Positions 55,459 to 64,000 of a stretch of DNA of 64,000 nucleotides are shown one piece after another. Position 1 is the stretch's first letter; each line of letters opens with the position of its first letter. The DNA lies in contig NZ_JAAOHY010000001.1 of assembly GCF_011308835.1 (NCBI RefSeq), forward strand, positions 1,327,990-1,391,989, read 5' to 3'. The stretch comes from Paracoccus xiamenensis (GTDB taxonomy: Bacteria; Pseudomonadota; Alphaproteobacteria; Rhodobacterales; Rhodobacteraceae). The translations under genes and the position numbers were made by a program. Below the pieces are notes generated by a model, which saw only the letters and a list, made by a program, of their open reading frames with translations, was not told the origin of the DNA and made no database searches.

Positions 55459-56451
55459 TCAAGCTTGCGCCCAGTCAACCTTGCCGCCAAGCGCACGGTA
55501 CTGGGCCAGAAGCTCGGCCGCGGCGACGCTGTCGGGACCGCGCCGGAAGCTTAGCGCGCGGTCGGCGCGGCGGCGGGCGTCGGGCGTCATGGCGCCGGCA
55601 TTGGCGACGACCTCCTCCATCTCGGACATGTGGCCATGGCAGTGCAGGACCAGGTCGACCCCCGCCGCAATCGAGGCCGCGCTGCGTTCGCCGATGGTGC
55701 CTTGCAGCCCGTTCATCGAGATGTCGTCGGTCATCAGCAATCCGTCAAATCCGATCTCGTCGCGAATGATGCCGATCATCCGGGCCGAGGACGTTGCCGG
55801 CGCCTCGTCCAGATCGGCGAAACGGATATGTGCGCTCATCCCCATGGGCAGGTCGTTCAGCGCCCGGAAGGCGGCGAAATCGGTCTGCGACAGTTCCGCA
55901 TGCGGCGTGGTCACGACTGGAGTCTCATGGTGGCTGTCGGCGATGGCGCGGCCATGGCCCGGCATATGCTTCATGATCGGGACCACGCCGGCTTCCAGCA
56001 GGCCCTCGGCCACGGCACGGCCGCGCGCGGCAATGTCGTTCACATTGCGGCCAAGGCAGCGGTTCTGCAGGAAGGGATGCGTCTGGTCGTTGGCGATATC
56101 CAGCGTCGGCGCGCAATTGCTGACCAAGCCCACGGCCCGCAATTCCTGCCCGATCAGGCGGTAACGCAGGCGCATGGCCTCTGCCCCGCGTTCGGCATCT
56201 TCCAGCGGCGGCTGCCATTCGGCCCAATGCGGCGCGCGCATCCGCTGCACCCGCCCGCCTTCCTGGTCGATGGTAATGATGGCATCGCGCCCAACCGCCT
56301 CGCGTAGATCGCCCGTCAGCCGGCGCAGCTGGTCAGGGCTTTCGACATTGCGGGCAAAAAGGATAAAGCCCCAAGGGTCGGCCGCGCGAAAGAAATCCCG
56401 CTCGGCCGGGGTCAGTTCGGGGCCCAGAAGGCCGAAGATCGCAGCGGTCAT
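55459..56451 (-). CDS. nagZ: Beta-N-acetylhexosaminidase NagZ
   Basis: The 330-residue glycoside hydrolase family 3 enzyme removes terminal N-acetylglucosamine from muropeptides in cell-wall recycling. IDQEGGRV, the catalytic-loop KHMPGHG with its His, and the nucleophile aspartate of TDDISM are visible. The start overlaps the end of the SPOR protein gene (ATGA). It lies in the conserved argS-SPOR-nagZ-scpA-scpB string. Confidence 0.95.
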   Translation of the reverse strand: MTAAIFGLLGPELTPAERDFFRAADPWGFILFARNVESPDQLRRLTGDLREAVGRDAIITIDQEGGRVQRMRAPHWAEWQPPLEDAERGAEAMRLRYRLIGQELRAVGLVSNCAPTLDIANDQTHPFLQNRCLGRNVNDIAARGRAVAEGLLEAGVVPIMKHMPGHGRAIADSHHETPVVTTPHAELSQTDFAAFRALNDLPMGMSAHIRFADLDEAPATSSARMIGIIRDEIGFDGLLMTDDISMNGLQGTIGERSAASIAAGVDLVLHCHGHMSEMEEVVANAGAMTPDARRRADRALSFRRGPDSVAAAELLAQYRALGGKVDWAQA

Positions 56452-57521
56452 TGCTGGGTCGCGATACAGTCGGCGCCTTCGGCCAGCAGCGCGGCGCAGA
56501 AGCGGCGCGCATCATCCCGCGAGTCGAAACCGGCAACCCGCAGGCGATAGAAGGTGCGGCCGTTCTTGTTGGTCGTCTGCACCACCTGCGACTTGCCCGA
56601 GAACAGCGACGAGAACCGGCCAGAGATCCGGCCCCATTCGCTGTTGGCGATGGAATCGGAATCGAAGGCGCCAAGCTGCACGACCGGCGCGCCCGAGGCG
56701 ACGTTGACCGGTGCAGGTGCCGGGGCTTCCTCGGCCACGGCCTGAGCGACGGCTTCCTCGATCGCGGGACGCGCGGCCGGCGTTTCAGCCGCAGCGGCCT
56801 GACGGCGTGCAGCGATGCTGGCCGGGCGCGGCGCCGGACGGGAGGCGGCAATCGCCGCGGTCGGCGTCGCGGCCAAGGGTTCTTCGGCGGTGGTCGCGGT
56901 CAGGTCTTCGGCGCTGACGATGCCCATGGCGGCCAGATCGGTCGGCTCCTCGGCGCTGATGCCGGCTGCGGTCTCGGCATCGGTCAGGGCAACCACCGGG
57001 TCAATTGCGGCGGCCGGCATGACGGCATCGGCAGCGGCGCTGAGCGCCGCGCTGTCGGCCAACTCGCCCATGGCGACGTCGTCATCGGACAGGCCGGTCG
57101 GCGCGGGGGCGATGGCGATTTCGGCATTGGGTGGCATGGCGACGCCGGCGGCGACCTCGTTCACGGTCAGGCCGCCGTTCCGGGCCAGCTCACCGCCCGG
57201 TTCTTCGGGCGCGGTGCGCGATTCGCCCATCGTGGCCCGGATCACCGGCACGCCCGACACGTCGCGCGCCACCAGCTTGTAGCCCCAGACCACCAGCCCG
57301 ATCAGCAGCATGACCGAAAGCACGGCACCCAGATAATGGGTCAGCCGGCCCAGCCGCGCGCTCAGCCCCTCGGGCTGGTCCATCAGATCGGCCTGGCCGT
57401 CGTCGTACCAGCCATATTCCTCGTCATAATCGTCCTGCGCGTGATGCTGATAGGGATAGTTCCGGGCCCTGCGGGGCTCGGAATCCGCGAATCGGCGCGC
57501 GCCGAAATCGGTGACTGCCAT
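56448..57521 (-). CDS. SPOR-domain membrane protein
   Basis: The 357-residue protein has a short charged cytoplasmic N-terminus (YPYQHHAQDDYDEEYG), one membrane helix (YLGAVLSVMLLIGLVVWGY), a long Ala/Pro/Glu-rich periplasmic linker and a C-terminal SPOR domain (VQLGAFDSDSIANSEWG). SPOR domains bind denuded peptidoglycan at division sites, so a septal role is likely. It follows argS by 65 bases. Confidence 0.9.
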   Translation of the reverse strand: MAVTDFGARRFADSEPRRARNYPYQHHAQDDYDEEYGWYDDGQADLMDQPEGLSARLGRLTHYLGAVLSVMLLIGLVVWGYKLVARDVSGVPVIRATMGESRTAPEEPGGELARNGGLTVNEVAAGVAMPPNAEIAIAPAPTGLSDDDVAMGELADSAALSAAADAVMPAAAIDPVVALTDAETAAGISAEEPTDLAAMGIVSAEDLTATTAEEPLAATPTAAIAASRPAPRPASIAARRQAAAAETPAARPAIEEAVAQAVAEEAPAPAPVNVASGAPVVQLGAFDSDSIANSEWGRISGRFSSLFSGKSQVVQTTNKNGRTFYRLRVAGFDSRDDARRFCAALLAEGADCIATQQ

Positions 57522-57586
57522 ACGATGCCTGCCTGCCGGTTGACCGGCTGTTGATTACTGCCCGATACCGGCCAGGGCACCTTATG

Positions 57587-59332
57587 TCAGCGCATTTCCT
57601 TGGCCGGAGTCACCCCAAGAATAGCAAGCCCAGACGAAATGACAACGCCAACGGCACGCAATAGCGCGATTTTTGCCGCTGTGGCCTTTGCATCACCGTC
57701 CTGAATGAAGCGCAGCGACAGGTCGTCATTGCCGCGGTTCCACAGCGAATGCAGCGCGCCGGCCAGATCGTACAGGTAGAAAGCCACCCGGTGCGGCTCG
57801 TGTGCGGTGGCCGCAGCTTCGATCAGTCGCGGATATTCGGACAGCTTCTGGATCAGCTCGACCTCGGCCGGGTGGCTCAGCCGCGACAGATCCGCCTGCG
57901 CCAGTGCCGCGTCCGAGGTATCGACGCCCATTTCGGCGGCCTTCTTCATGACAGAGTTCACCCGCGCGCTGGCATATTGCACATACCAGACCGGGTTGTC
58001 CTTGGACTGTTCCAGCACCTTGTCAAAGTCGAAATCCAGCGGCGCGTCGTTCTTGCGCGTCAGCATGTGGAAGCGGGTCACATCGCGGCCCGCCTGTTCC
58101 ACCACATCGCGCAGGGTGACAAACGTCCCTGCCCGCTTGGACATCTTGAAGGGCTCGCCATTCTTGAACAGCTTGACTAGCTGGATCAGCTTTACATCCA
58201 GCGGCACCCGACCGTTGGACAGCGCGCCCACGGCGGCGTTCATCCGCTTGACGTAACCGCCATGGTCGGCCCCGAAAATGTCGATCAGCTGGTCGAAACC
58301 ACGGTCGATCTTGTCCCAGTGATAGGCAATGTCGGGCGCGAAATAGGTCCATGAACCATCAGATTTCTGCACCGCACGGTCCTGATCGTCACCGTAGGAC
58401 GTCGACCGGAACAGCGTCTGTTCACGCGCTTCCCAATCGTCGGGCAGCTTGCCCTTGGGCGGCTCCAGCGTGCCTTCATAGATCAGCCCGGCCGAGCGCA
58501 GCCGGTCAATCGCCGCCTCGATCCGGCCCGAGCCGTACAGCGCCTTTTCGGACGAATAGACATCCATCGTCACATTCAACAGCGCCAGATCATCGCGGAT
58601 CATCGCCAGCATGGCATCGGTGGCGAATTCGCGGATCTCCTCCAGCCAGTCTTCCTCTGGCTTGTCGATCAGGCTGTCGCCGTATTTTTCTTTCAGCGCC
58701 TCGCCGACCGGGATCAGGTAATCGCCGGGGTACAGCCCCTCCCGGATTTCCGGCTCCAGGCCGTTGGCCTCGCGGTAACGCTCATAGGCCGAGCGCGCCA
58801 GCACATCGACCTGTGCGCCGCCGTCATTGATGTAATATTCGCGCGTCACGTCATAGCCGGCAAAGGCCAGCAGGCTGGACAGCGCATCACCGAAGACCGC
58901 ACCGCGGGTGTGGCCCACATGCATCGGACCGGTCGGGTTGGCGCTGACGAATTCGACGTTGACCTTGGTCCCCTGCCCCAGCGTCGAGCGGCCGTAAGCG
59001 TCAGGCGTGTTCAGCGCCGCCAGCACCACGCCCTGCCAGACCACGGGGTCAAGCCGCAGGTTGATGAAGCCCGGTCCCGCCACCTCGGCGCTGCGGATGC
59101 GGCTGTCCGCGGTCAGTCTGGCCGCCAGCTTTTCTGCGATGTCGCGCGGCTTCATGGCCGCAGGCTTGGCCAGCACCATCGCGGCATTGGTCGCCATGTC
59201 GCCATGGGCCGCGTCGCGTGGCGGCTCGACCGTGACGTTTTTCAGGTCCAGCCCGGCCGGCAGTTCGCCCGCATCGACCATCGCATTCAGTGCGTCCAGC
59301 ACGACGCCGTGGATATCGGCAAAGAGGTTCAT
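57587..59332 (-). CDS. argS: Arginyl-tRNA synthetase
   Basis: The 581-residue class I synthetase charges tRNA-Arg. The HIGH motif is HVGHTRGA near 130, the KMSKS-like motif FKMSKRAG, the N-terminal Add domain and the C-terminal anticodon-binding DALR domain are all present. The start ATG at 59332 is preferred over the one two codons upstream because GGAAG lies at normal distance from it. It is followed by the SPOR gene. Confidence 0.97.
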   Translation of the reverse strand: MNLFADIHGVVLDALNAMVDAGELPAGLDLKNVTVEPPRDAAHGDMATNAAMVLAKPAAMKPRDIAEKLAARLTADSRIRSAEVAGPGFINLRLDPVVWQGVVLAALNTPDAYGRSTLGQGTKVNVEFVSANPTGPMHVGHTRGAVFGDALSSLLAFAGYDVTREYYINDGGAQVDVLARSAYERYREANGLEPEIREGLYPGDYLIPVGEALKEKYGDSLIDKPEEDWLEEIREFATDAMLAMIRDDLALLNVTMDVYSSEKALYGSGRIEAAIDRLRSAGLIYEGTLEPPKGKLPDDWEAREQTLFRSTSYGDDQDRAVQKSDGSWTYFAPDIAYHWDKIDRGFDQLIDIFGADHGGYVKRMNAAVGALSNGRVPLDVKLIQLVKLFKNGEPFKMSKRAGTFVTLRDVVEQAGRDVTRFHMLTRKNDAPLDFDFDKVLEQSKDNPVWYVQYASARVNSVMKKAAEMGVDTSDAALAQADLSRLSHPAEVELIQKLSEYPRLIEAAATAHEPHRVAFYLYDLAGALHSLWNRGNDDLSLRFIQDGDAKATAAKIALLRAVGVVISSGLAILGVTPAKEMR

Positions 59333-59383
59333 CTTCATCTTCCGCTTGTTCAGTTCTGCGATAGCCCCGCCCGACCCCGAAGG

Positions 59384-60040
59384 TCAACGGGGCGTGGCCT
59401 CTGCCGCAAGGTGGCGCAGGCCATGCGTCACATCGGCGCGCACCGCCAGCCGCAGGCCGGGTTCGTCCCCGGCCTTCAGCGCGGCAATGATCAGCCGGTG
59501 ATGGCGCGGGGGTTCGTTGCGCTGCACGCGACCGTATAATGCGCGCATCGTCGGCCCCAGTTGCAGCCAGACCGTTTCCAGAATCGCCAGCATCGCCGGG
59601 GCCTGCGCGCGCAGATACAGCGTTCGGTGAAATTCCAGGTTGCTGCGGATATAGCCGACCGCGTCATGGCGCATCACCGCATCGGCAATGCCGCCATTGA
59701 TCGCGCTCAGCCGGTCGATCAGCGCGAAATGGGCGCGCGGCAGCGCACGCGAGGCCAGTTCGGGTTCGATCAGCGCCCGCAGGGCGGCAAGTTCCTCGAT
59801 CCGCTCGACTGAAAGTTCGGGCGTCGTCACCCGCCCCGAAGTCGACAGCGTCAACGCCCCCTCGGCCGCCAGGCGGCGCACAGCCTCGCGCGCAGGGGTC
59901 ATCGAGACATTGTATTCGGCAGCGATCCCGCGCAGCGTCAGCGGCTGGCCGGGCGGCAGTTCGCCGACCAGAATGCGCCCGCGCAAATTGCGGTAAAGAC
60001 GCTCATGCGCGGCGGGGTCAGAGGGGCGAGCGGCACTCAT
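59384..60040 (-). CDS. GntR-family transcriptional regulator with FCD domain
   Basis: The 218-residue protein has an N-terminal winged helix (GIAAEYNVSMTPAREAVRRLA) and a C-terminal FCD ligand-binding domain (EELAALRALIEPELA, with conserved Asp/His positions including EFHRTLY and HHRLI). FadR-type GntR proteins bind small organic acids. The start at 60040 follows GAGTG. The target operon cannot be read directly; the nearest divergent gene is on the same strand. Confidence 0.9.
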   Translation of the reverse strand: MSAARPSDPAAHERLYRNLRGRILVGELPPGQPLTLRGIAAEYNVSMTPAREAVRRLAAEGALTLSTSGRVTTPELSVERIEELAALRALIEPELASRALPRAHFALIDRLSAINGGIADAVMRHDAVGYIRSNLEFHRTLYLRAQAPAMLAILETVWLQLGPTMRALYGRVQRNEPPRHHRLIIAALKAGDEPGLRLAVRADVTHGLRHLAAEATPR

Positions 60041-60071
60041 GCCGACTTTGTGATCACAAGCGCCGAGATCG

Positions 60072-60776
60072 TCAAGACCCGACCGGAGCCGATGCGGATT
60101 TGAAGCGCCAGGCCTGCAGGTCCGCGCCATGCGTCCGCAGCCAGTTGCGATAGGGCGCATGGCCCGGCATCAGCACCTCGACCTGCGCCCAGAAGCGTTC
60201 GGAATGATCCATATGGGCCAGATGCGCGACCTCATGGGCGGCGACATATTCCAGCACCTTGGGCGGGGCCATGGCCAGACGCCAGGAAAACATCAGCCGG
60301 CCATCATGGGTGCAGCTGCCCCAACGCGAGCGGGTGTCACGCAGGCTCAGCGCGCTTGGTTGCCGGCCCAGTCGGGTGGCGAAGCGGTCGACCGCCTCGC
60401 GCAGGGCGATATGGGCGCGATGCTTCAGCCAGGCCTGAACTGTCACCGCGACAGCACCCCGCGACGGCACATAAAGCACGCCGTCTTCCAGCCGCACCGA
60501 TTTCAGCGGCATGGCGCGCAACAGCACCTCTTGCCCAGCGATAGGCAGGCGCGCACCTTCGACCACCAGCTTCGGTTCGGGCATGGCCGAGACCGTACGC
60601 CGCAGCCAATCCGCCTTCGAGGCGGCGAATTCGCGGCCCGCCTGAAGCGTCGCGCGCATCGGCAGCGTCAGCACAACCGCACCGCCCGCGCGGGCCACGC
60701 GCAGCGTCATTCGACGCGCTCGCGCATTGCGCCGCACCGTTACCGGGATATTGTCGATCTGAAACTGTTCGTGCAT
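60072..60776 (-). CDS. YgjP/SprT-like M48 metallopeptidase
   Basis: The 234-residue protein has the zinc motif HEVAHLAHMDH (His181, Glu182, His185, His191) preceded by the family's RSRWGSC stretch at about 150-155. There is no signal or membrane segment. YgjP-like proteins act as cytoplasmic metalloproteases or nucleic-acid-linked proteins of unclear role. The start at 60776 opens MHEQFQIDNIPV. It is divergent from the FYDLN gene. Confidence 0.88.
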   Translation of the reverse strand: MHEQFQIDNIPVTVRRNARARRMTLRVARAGGAVVLTLPMRATLQAGREFAASKADWLRRTVSAMPEPKLVVEGARLPIAGQEVLLRAMPLKSVRLEDGVLYVPSRGAVAVTVQAWLKHRAHIALREAVDRFATRLGRQPSALSLRDTRSRWGSCTHDGRLMFSWRLAMAPPKVLEYVAAHEVAHLAHMDHSERFWAQVEVLMPGHAPYRNWLRTHGADLQAWRFKSASAPVGS

Positions 60777-60860
60777 TGCTGTCGGGATAGGCCTTTACAG
60801 CCACTTGGGCTTGTGGCAGGGCGTCCGGGATTCACCTATCCGCTGCGTAAGGAGATTACC

Positions 60861-61181
60861 ATGCCCAAAGAGGAATGGGGCACGAAGCGCCTTTGCCCGC
60901 ATTGCGGGACCCGTTTCTACGACCTGCAAAATGACCCGATGACCTGCCCCGCCTGCGGGTCGGAGTTTACGATTGAAAGTCTGACCCAGGGTCGCGGCCG
61001 TTCGCTGGTCTCGGAAAAGACCGCCTCGAAAGATGACGATCAGGACGATGATCTGATCGATGACGATCTGGACGACGATGACAGCGGCGATCTGGACGAC
61101 GACCTGCTGGAAGACGACGATGACGACGGCGACGTGTCGCTGGACGATATCGCAGACGTTGCCGGCGACGACGAAGACTGA
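60861..61181 (+). CDS. TIGR02300/FYDLN-type zinc-ribbon protein with acidic tail
   Basis: The 106-residue protein has a zinc ribbon with CPHCG (C12, C15) and CPACG (C29, C32), the family motif TRFYDLQNDP between them, and then a run of Asp-rich acidic sequence to the end (for example DDDLIDDDLDDDDSGD). The conserved family is alphaproteobacterial. The acidic tail suggests binding to a basic partner. The start follows TAAGGAGATTACC, a clear ribosome site. Confidence 0.9.
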   Translation: MPKEEWGTKRLCPHCGTRFYDLQNDPMTCPACGSEFTIESLTQGRGRSLVSEKTASKDDDQDDDLIDDDLDDDDSGDLDDDLLEDDDDDGDVSLDDIADVAGDDED

Positions 61182-61207
61182 TTGCAATCGCAACCAGCTA
61201 TACCTAA

Positions 61208-61235
61208 CCCTGTTCCGACACGCTTCGGAACAGGG
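61208..61235 (+). promoter_or_regulatory. 11-bp perfect hairpin before the doxX start
   Basis: CCCTGTTCCGA and TCGGAACAGGG flank CACGCT. The 3' arm runs into the GGGAG Shine-Dalgarno of the TTG-initiated doxX gene. It may hold the ribosome site, or act as a terminator-like end of the FYDLN gene, 27 bases after its stop; there is no T-run. Confidence 0.6.
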
Positions 61236-61243
61236 AGACTACC

Positions 61244-61642
61244 TTGAACTATCAGAAACTTAATGCCTTCGCCCCCGAGATGCGCAGCGTCCTGCGTATC
61301 GTCTCGGCGCTGGTTTTTTTCGCACATGGCACGCAGAAGATCCTGGGCTTTCCGGCCAGCGATCGCGCCTTCCCCGAGGTTATGTCGCGGTTCTGGATCG
61401 CCGGCATGCTGGAGCTTGTGGGCGGCGCGCTGCTGATCGTCGGCCTGTTTTCGCGCCCCGTCGCGTTCCTTCTGTCTGGGCTGATGGCCTGCGCCTATTG
61501 GCTGGCACATGCGCCACAGCATTGGGTTCCGGCACTGAACGGCGGAGATGCGGCGATTCTGTACTGCTTCATCTTCCTGTACATCGTGTTCGCCGGCCCC
61601 GGCCCGATCAGCCTCGATCGCATTTTAGGCCGCGACAAGTAG
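61244..61642 (+). CDS. DoxX-family membrane protein
   Basis: The 132-residue protein has about four membrane helices and the DoxX motif FAHGTQKILGF near the N-terminus (HG..K). The start is TTG at 61244, six bases after AGGGAG; an ATG twelve codons later is possible but has a poorer site. DoxX proteins are linked to oxidative and thiol stress in some bacteria; the role here is unknown. A strong terminator follows. Confidence 0.88.
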   Translation: MNYQKLNAFAPEMRSVLRIVSALVFFAHGTQKILGFPASDRAFPEVMSRFWIAGMLELVGGALLIVGLFSRPVAFLLSGLMACAYWLAHAPQHWVPALNGGDAAILYCFIFLYIVFAGPGPISLDRILGRDK

Positions 61643-61662
61643 CCTAAGGCTCTGGGAAAAAA

Positions 61663-61698
61663 CGAAAAAAGCGGGATCTATCGGTCCCGCTTTTTTCG
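61663..61698. terminator. Strong bidirectional terminator after doxX
   Basis: CGAAAAAAGCGGGA and TCCCGCTTTTTTCG pair over 14 bases around TCTATCGG. Both strands have a T-run. It isolates doxX from tRNA-Ala. Confidence 0.9.
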
Positions 61699-61807
61699 TC
61701 GCCCAGAAAGATCGAGAAAAGTGAAACTTTCCGCTTGCAGGCCCCGGCGGCTGCCCCTATACGACCCCCCACGGCAGCGGCGCAACACGCTCTGTCAGAC
61801 CTCCGGT

Positions 61808-61883
<76 letters not shown>

Positions 61884-62053
61884 ATAAAATCAGTGAAGAG
61901 CACCAGATAGTTCTGCCTTTATCGTCAGAGAATTTGCCTCTGCCGCGCAGACCGGTGCTGCTTTCCCTACGAAAATCCATGCTGCCTTGATCGCCGCTCC
62001 TAGCGTGTCGATCGCTTCGCAGCGCTTTCCCCTGTCAAATCCGAGGATGGCCC

Positions 62054-62493
62054 ATGAGCGACCATTTCTTCGTCGTGACGGGCGGTCCCGGTGCGGGCAA
62101 AACCAGCCTGATCACCGAGCTTGCCCGCCGTGGCTTTCATAACATTCCCGAATCCGGCCGCGCGATCATTCGCGAGGAGCTGGCCAGCGGCGGAGACGCC
62201 CTCCCTTGGGCGGACCGCATGGCCTATGCCGAACGCATGCTCGAGCGCGACCTCCGCGCCTACGAGGACGCTCAGGCACTCTCAGGCCCCGTCATCTTCG
62301 ACCGCGGCATTCCCGACACTCTGGGCCACCTTAAGCTCTGCGGCCTCCCCGCGCCGCCCCACGTCACTGCGGCAGCCAAGGCAGCCCGCTACAACGCCCG
62401 CGTCTTCCTGACGCCCTACTGGGATGAGATCTTCACACAGGACTCCGAACGCACGCAGACCCGCTCCGAGGCCGAGGCAACCTTCACCGTCAT
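62054..62493 (+). pseudogene. P-loop ATPase (AAA_28-like), 5' part, interrupted by an IS3 element
   Basis: The remaining 146 residues start MSDHFFVVTGGPGAGKTSLI, an excellent Walker A, and continue with ESGRAIIREE, DRGIPDTLGHL and VFLTPYWDEIF as in the AAA_28 family of small ATPases, which I recall as about 180 residues long. The gene runs into the insertion sequence at 62494; the frame continues for about 70 more codons of IS sequence. The 3' half is not found after the element, so the gene is lost, not just split. The role of the family is unknown. Confidence 0.85.
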
Positions 62494-62552
62494 TGATCTG
62501 AGACCCGACTCTCCTCCGGATTTCCGGAGAGTCCGCAGGTTGATTTCTGAGG

Positions 62553-63392
62553 CTACGCGGCGCGCATTGCGAGCCCCTTCTGCGCCGCGAACTCGACGGG
62601 CGGGATGTTCCCCAGGCCCGAGTGAGGTCGGTGGTGATTGTAGTCGTGCCGCCATGCCTGGATCTGTTCTCGGGCATCGGCCAGCGAGGAGAACAGCGTC
62701 TCGTTGAGAAACTCGTCCCGGAAGCGTCCGTTGAAGCTCTCGACGAAGCCATTCTGCATAGGCTTGCCGGGAGCGATGTAATGCCAGTCGATACCCGTGC
62801 GCTGGCACCAGTTCAGGACTGCCATCGAGGTCAGTTCCGTCCCGTAGTCCGAGACCACCATCGCCGGTCGGCCGCGTCGAGCGATCAGCGCATCGAGCTC
62901 GCGCACGACACGAAGGCCTGAGAGCGACGTGTCCGCCACCAGCGCCAGGCACTCCCGGCTGTAGTCGTCGACCACGGCGAGAACCCGGAAACGCCGGCCA
63001 TCCGTGAGCGCGTCGCTGACGAAGTCCAGGCTCCAGCGCCGGTTGGGCGCATCCGGCACCAGCATCGGCCTGCGCGTTCCCAGGGCCCGCTTCCGGCCGC
63101 CCCGGCGGCGCACCTGGAGCTTCTCCTCGCGATAGAGCCGCCTGAGCTTCTTCAGGTTCATCATGATCCCCTGCCGCTCCAGCATTACGTGGATGCGGCG
63201 ATAGCCGAACCGCCGCCGCTCGGACGCGATGGCCTTCATCGCAGCCCTCGCTTCGGCGTCGTCCGGCCGCACGCTGCGATAGCGCACCCTCGACCGGTCC
63301 ACCGCCAGCGCCTGGCACGCCCGTCGCTGGCTCACCCCGTGGACCGCCACGACATGTGCCACCGCTTCCCGCTTCACGCCGGGCGTTACCAC
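62553..63392 (-). CDS. IS3-family transposase OrfB (DDE integrase domain)
   Basis: The 279-residue frame has the HTH_21 region ([18 protein letters not shown]) and an rve DDE domain: D in [10 protein letters not shown] in VVSDYGTEL and E in [12 protein letters not shown]. The start overlaps the end of orfA in a different frame, so it is presumably made as an OrfAB fusion by -1 frameshifting. The GTG at 63392 is only a nominal start. Confidence 0.92.
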   Translation of the reverse strand: MVTPGVKREAVAHVVAVHGVSQRRACQALAVDRSRVRYRSVRPDDAEARAAMKAIASERRRFGYRRIHVMLERQGIMMNLKKLRRLYREEKLQVRRRGGRKRALGTRRPMLVPDAPNRRWSLDFVSDALTDGRRFRVLAVVDDYSRECLALVADTSLSGLRVVRELDALIARRGRPAMVVSDYGTELTSMAVLNWCQRTGIDWHYIAPGKPMQNGFVESFNGRFRDEFLNETLFSSLADAREQIQAWRHDYNHHRPHSGLGNIPPVEFAAQKGLAMRAA

Positions 63393-63652
63393 TTTCGCGA
63401 TGCGACATCCTTCAGGATCGCGTTGTCCAGCATGGCTTCGGCCAGCAGCTTCTTCAGCTTGGAATTCTCGTCCTCGAGCGCTCTGAGACGTCGAGCATCA
63501 GACACCTCAAGCCCGCCGAACCGAGCCTTGTATTTGTAGAACGTCGCCGTGCTGACACCGTGCTTGCGGCAGACATCGGCCGTCGCCCTGCCGGCCTCCT
63601 GCTCCTTCAGCATCCCTATGATCTGCTCTTCCGTGAACCTTGATCGATTCAT
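63386..63652 (-). CDS. IS3-family transposase OrfA (helix-turn-helix)
   Basis: The 88-residue protein [20 protein letters not shown] carries an N-terminal HTH ([20 protein letters not shown]) and a leucine-zipper-like [20 protein letters not shown] stretch typical of IS3 OrfA. It binds the element ends. The ATG is preceded by GGAGACGGACA. Confidence 0.92.
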   Translation of the reverse strand: MNRSRFTEEQIIGMLKEQEAGRATADVCRKHGVSTATFYKYKARFGGLEVSDARRLRALEDENSKLKKLLAEAMLDNAILKDVASRKW

Positions 63653-63769
63653 TGTCCGTCTCCTGGTTGAAGTGGACTCTACTTCAAAACGGAGGAAGAA
63701 ACGGGGCTCAGGTCAACTGCCATATCGATACCGTGGTCTAGCCGATTGTGCTTTGACGAGTTTAGGTGT

Positions 63770-63903
63770 TGACCTGCTCCCCTTGGAGTCCGCGTTTATA
63801 AGTAAGCTCTGTTCATGTTTTGGTCCTCTTTTGACCGTTTGTGATACTCCCGCGGGGTGAGCCCGTCGAGGCTCGAGTGGAGATATGGGCGAAAGTTGGT
63901 GAC
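63770..63903 (-). mobile_element. Remnant of another IS3-family element
   Basis: On the minus strand a reading frame ends FRPYLHSSLDGLTPREYHKR...NRAYL and stops at 63796-63798; this ending is typical of IS3 OrfB. The flank starting TGACCTGCTCC at 63770 looks like the element end. Only the last 35 or so codons remain, joined at about 63903 to another transposase fragment. Confidence 0.75.
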
Positions 63904-63909
63904 GCTTGA

Positions 63910-64000
63910 TCAGGCGGCGACTTGAAGTTGGCGGAGGCCGTCGCGGAACTCAACCCCCTGGATGATCTCCGGCAGACGGTTCTGGCCATCGAGTTTGCGC
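63910..64000 (-). pseudogene. C-terminal end of a further transposase, cut by the window
   Basis: The minus-strand frame reads KLDGQNRLPEIIQGVEFRDG...LQVAA and stops at 63910-63912. This resembles a transposase C-terminus, family not settled. It is fused at once to the IS3 remnant before it, so the junction marks an insertion of one element in another. Confidence 0.5.

Larger units (their letters stand above)
62494..63715 (-). mobile_element. IS3-family insertion sequence, about 1.2 kb
   Basis: The element carries orfA and orfB on the minus strand and is bounded by imperfect inverted repeats, TGATCTGAGACCCG at the left end and its counterpart TGACCTGAGCCCCG read inward from the right end. 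Length and gene order fit the IS3 family (IS407/IS51-like subgroup, from memory). A small hairpin lies inside the left end. No target-site duplication is seen at either side (CAT versus ACT), which suggests recombination or deletion after insertion. Confidence 0.85.

Overview
The window reads as one contiguous chromosomal segment of a GC-rich alphaproteobacterium of the family Rhodobacteraceae, most likely Paracoccus or a near relative. Signs of this are a class III glutathione-dependent formaldehyde dehydrogenase that I recall as very close to the Paracoccus enzyme, a pdhA/pdhB/pdhC operon whose E1 beta carries its own lipoyl domain, the argS-SPOR-nagZ-scpA-scpB string, and a long-form dCTP deaminase. 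The genus is inferred from remembered sequences, not from a search. I see no rRNA, CRISPR array, replication origin or intact prophage. Two tRNA genes are present: Pro(GGG) and Ala(GGC).

Layout. 1-8.05 kb: uptake genes. These are a Gfo/Idh/MocA dehydrogenase cut by the window edge, a TctCBA tricarboxylate-type transporter, a lone glycosyltransferase and a DctPQM TRAP transporter. The dehydrogenase and the Tct operon carry near-identical promoters. 8.1-10.7 kb: formaldehyde detoxification (frmA, a GNAT acetyltransferase, fghA). 10.7-18.4 kb: a periplasmic alpha-2-macroglobulin and penicillin-binding protein 1C pair. 18.4-19.3 kb: bacterioferritin-associated ferredoxin and bacterioferritin. 19.3-29.1 kb: pyruvate carboxylase, exonuclease III, an A-type Fe-S carrier, dGTPase, a DUF305 protein, an EamA exporter, OsmC and a transglutaminase-like protein. 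29.1-32.4 kb: deoC with an ALDH16-like two-domain aldehyde dehydrogenase, a likely deoxyribose degradation pair.

32.5-41.1 kb is the least explained part. A hypothetical secreted protein with a 48-bp internal duplication is followed by an eight-gene, same-strand, tightly coupled cluster. It holds a coiled-coil protein, a 376-aa protein, a glycolipid-binding-like protein, a AAA+ ATPase, a small membrane protein of foreign-looking composition, a 489-aa protein and two more small membrane proteins. I regard this as the best candidate for an undescribed system. I infer an envelope-associated AAA+ machine, but no function can be assigned from the sequence.

41.2-61.7 kb is mostly housekeeping: M20 peptidase, mini-bactofilin, Nudix hydrolase, FtsB, pyruvate dehydrogenase E1/E2, a DUF389 protein, peptide chain release factor 3, IHF alpha with a MerR regulator, tRNA-Pro, dCTP deaminase, ScpAB condensin subunits, NagZ, a SPOR protein, ArgS, a GntR regulator, a metallopeptidase, a FYDLN zinc-ribbon protein and DoxX. 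61.8-64 kb: tRNA-Ala, then a P-loop ATPase gene cut short by an IS3-family element, followed by fragments of at least two further transposases. This is an insertion-sequence junction where local deletion has probably occurred.
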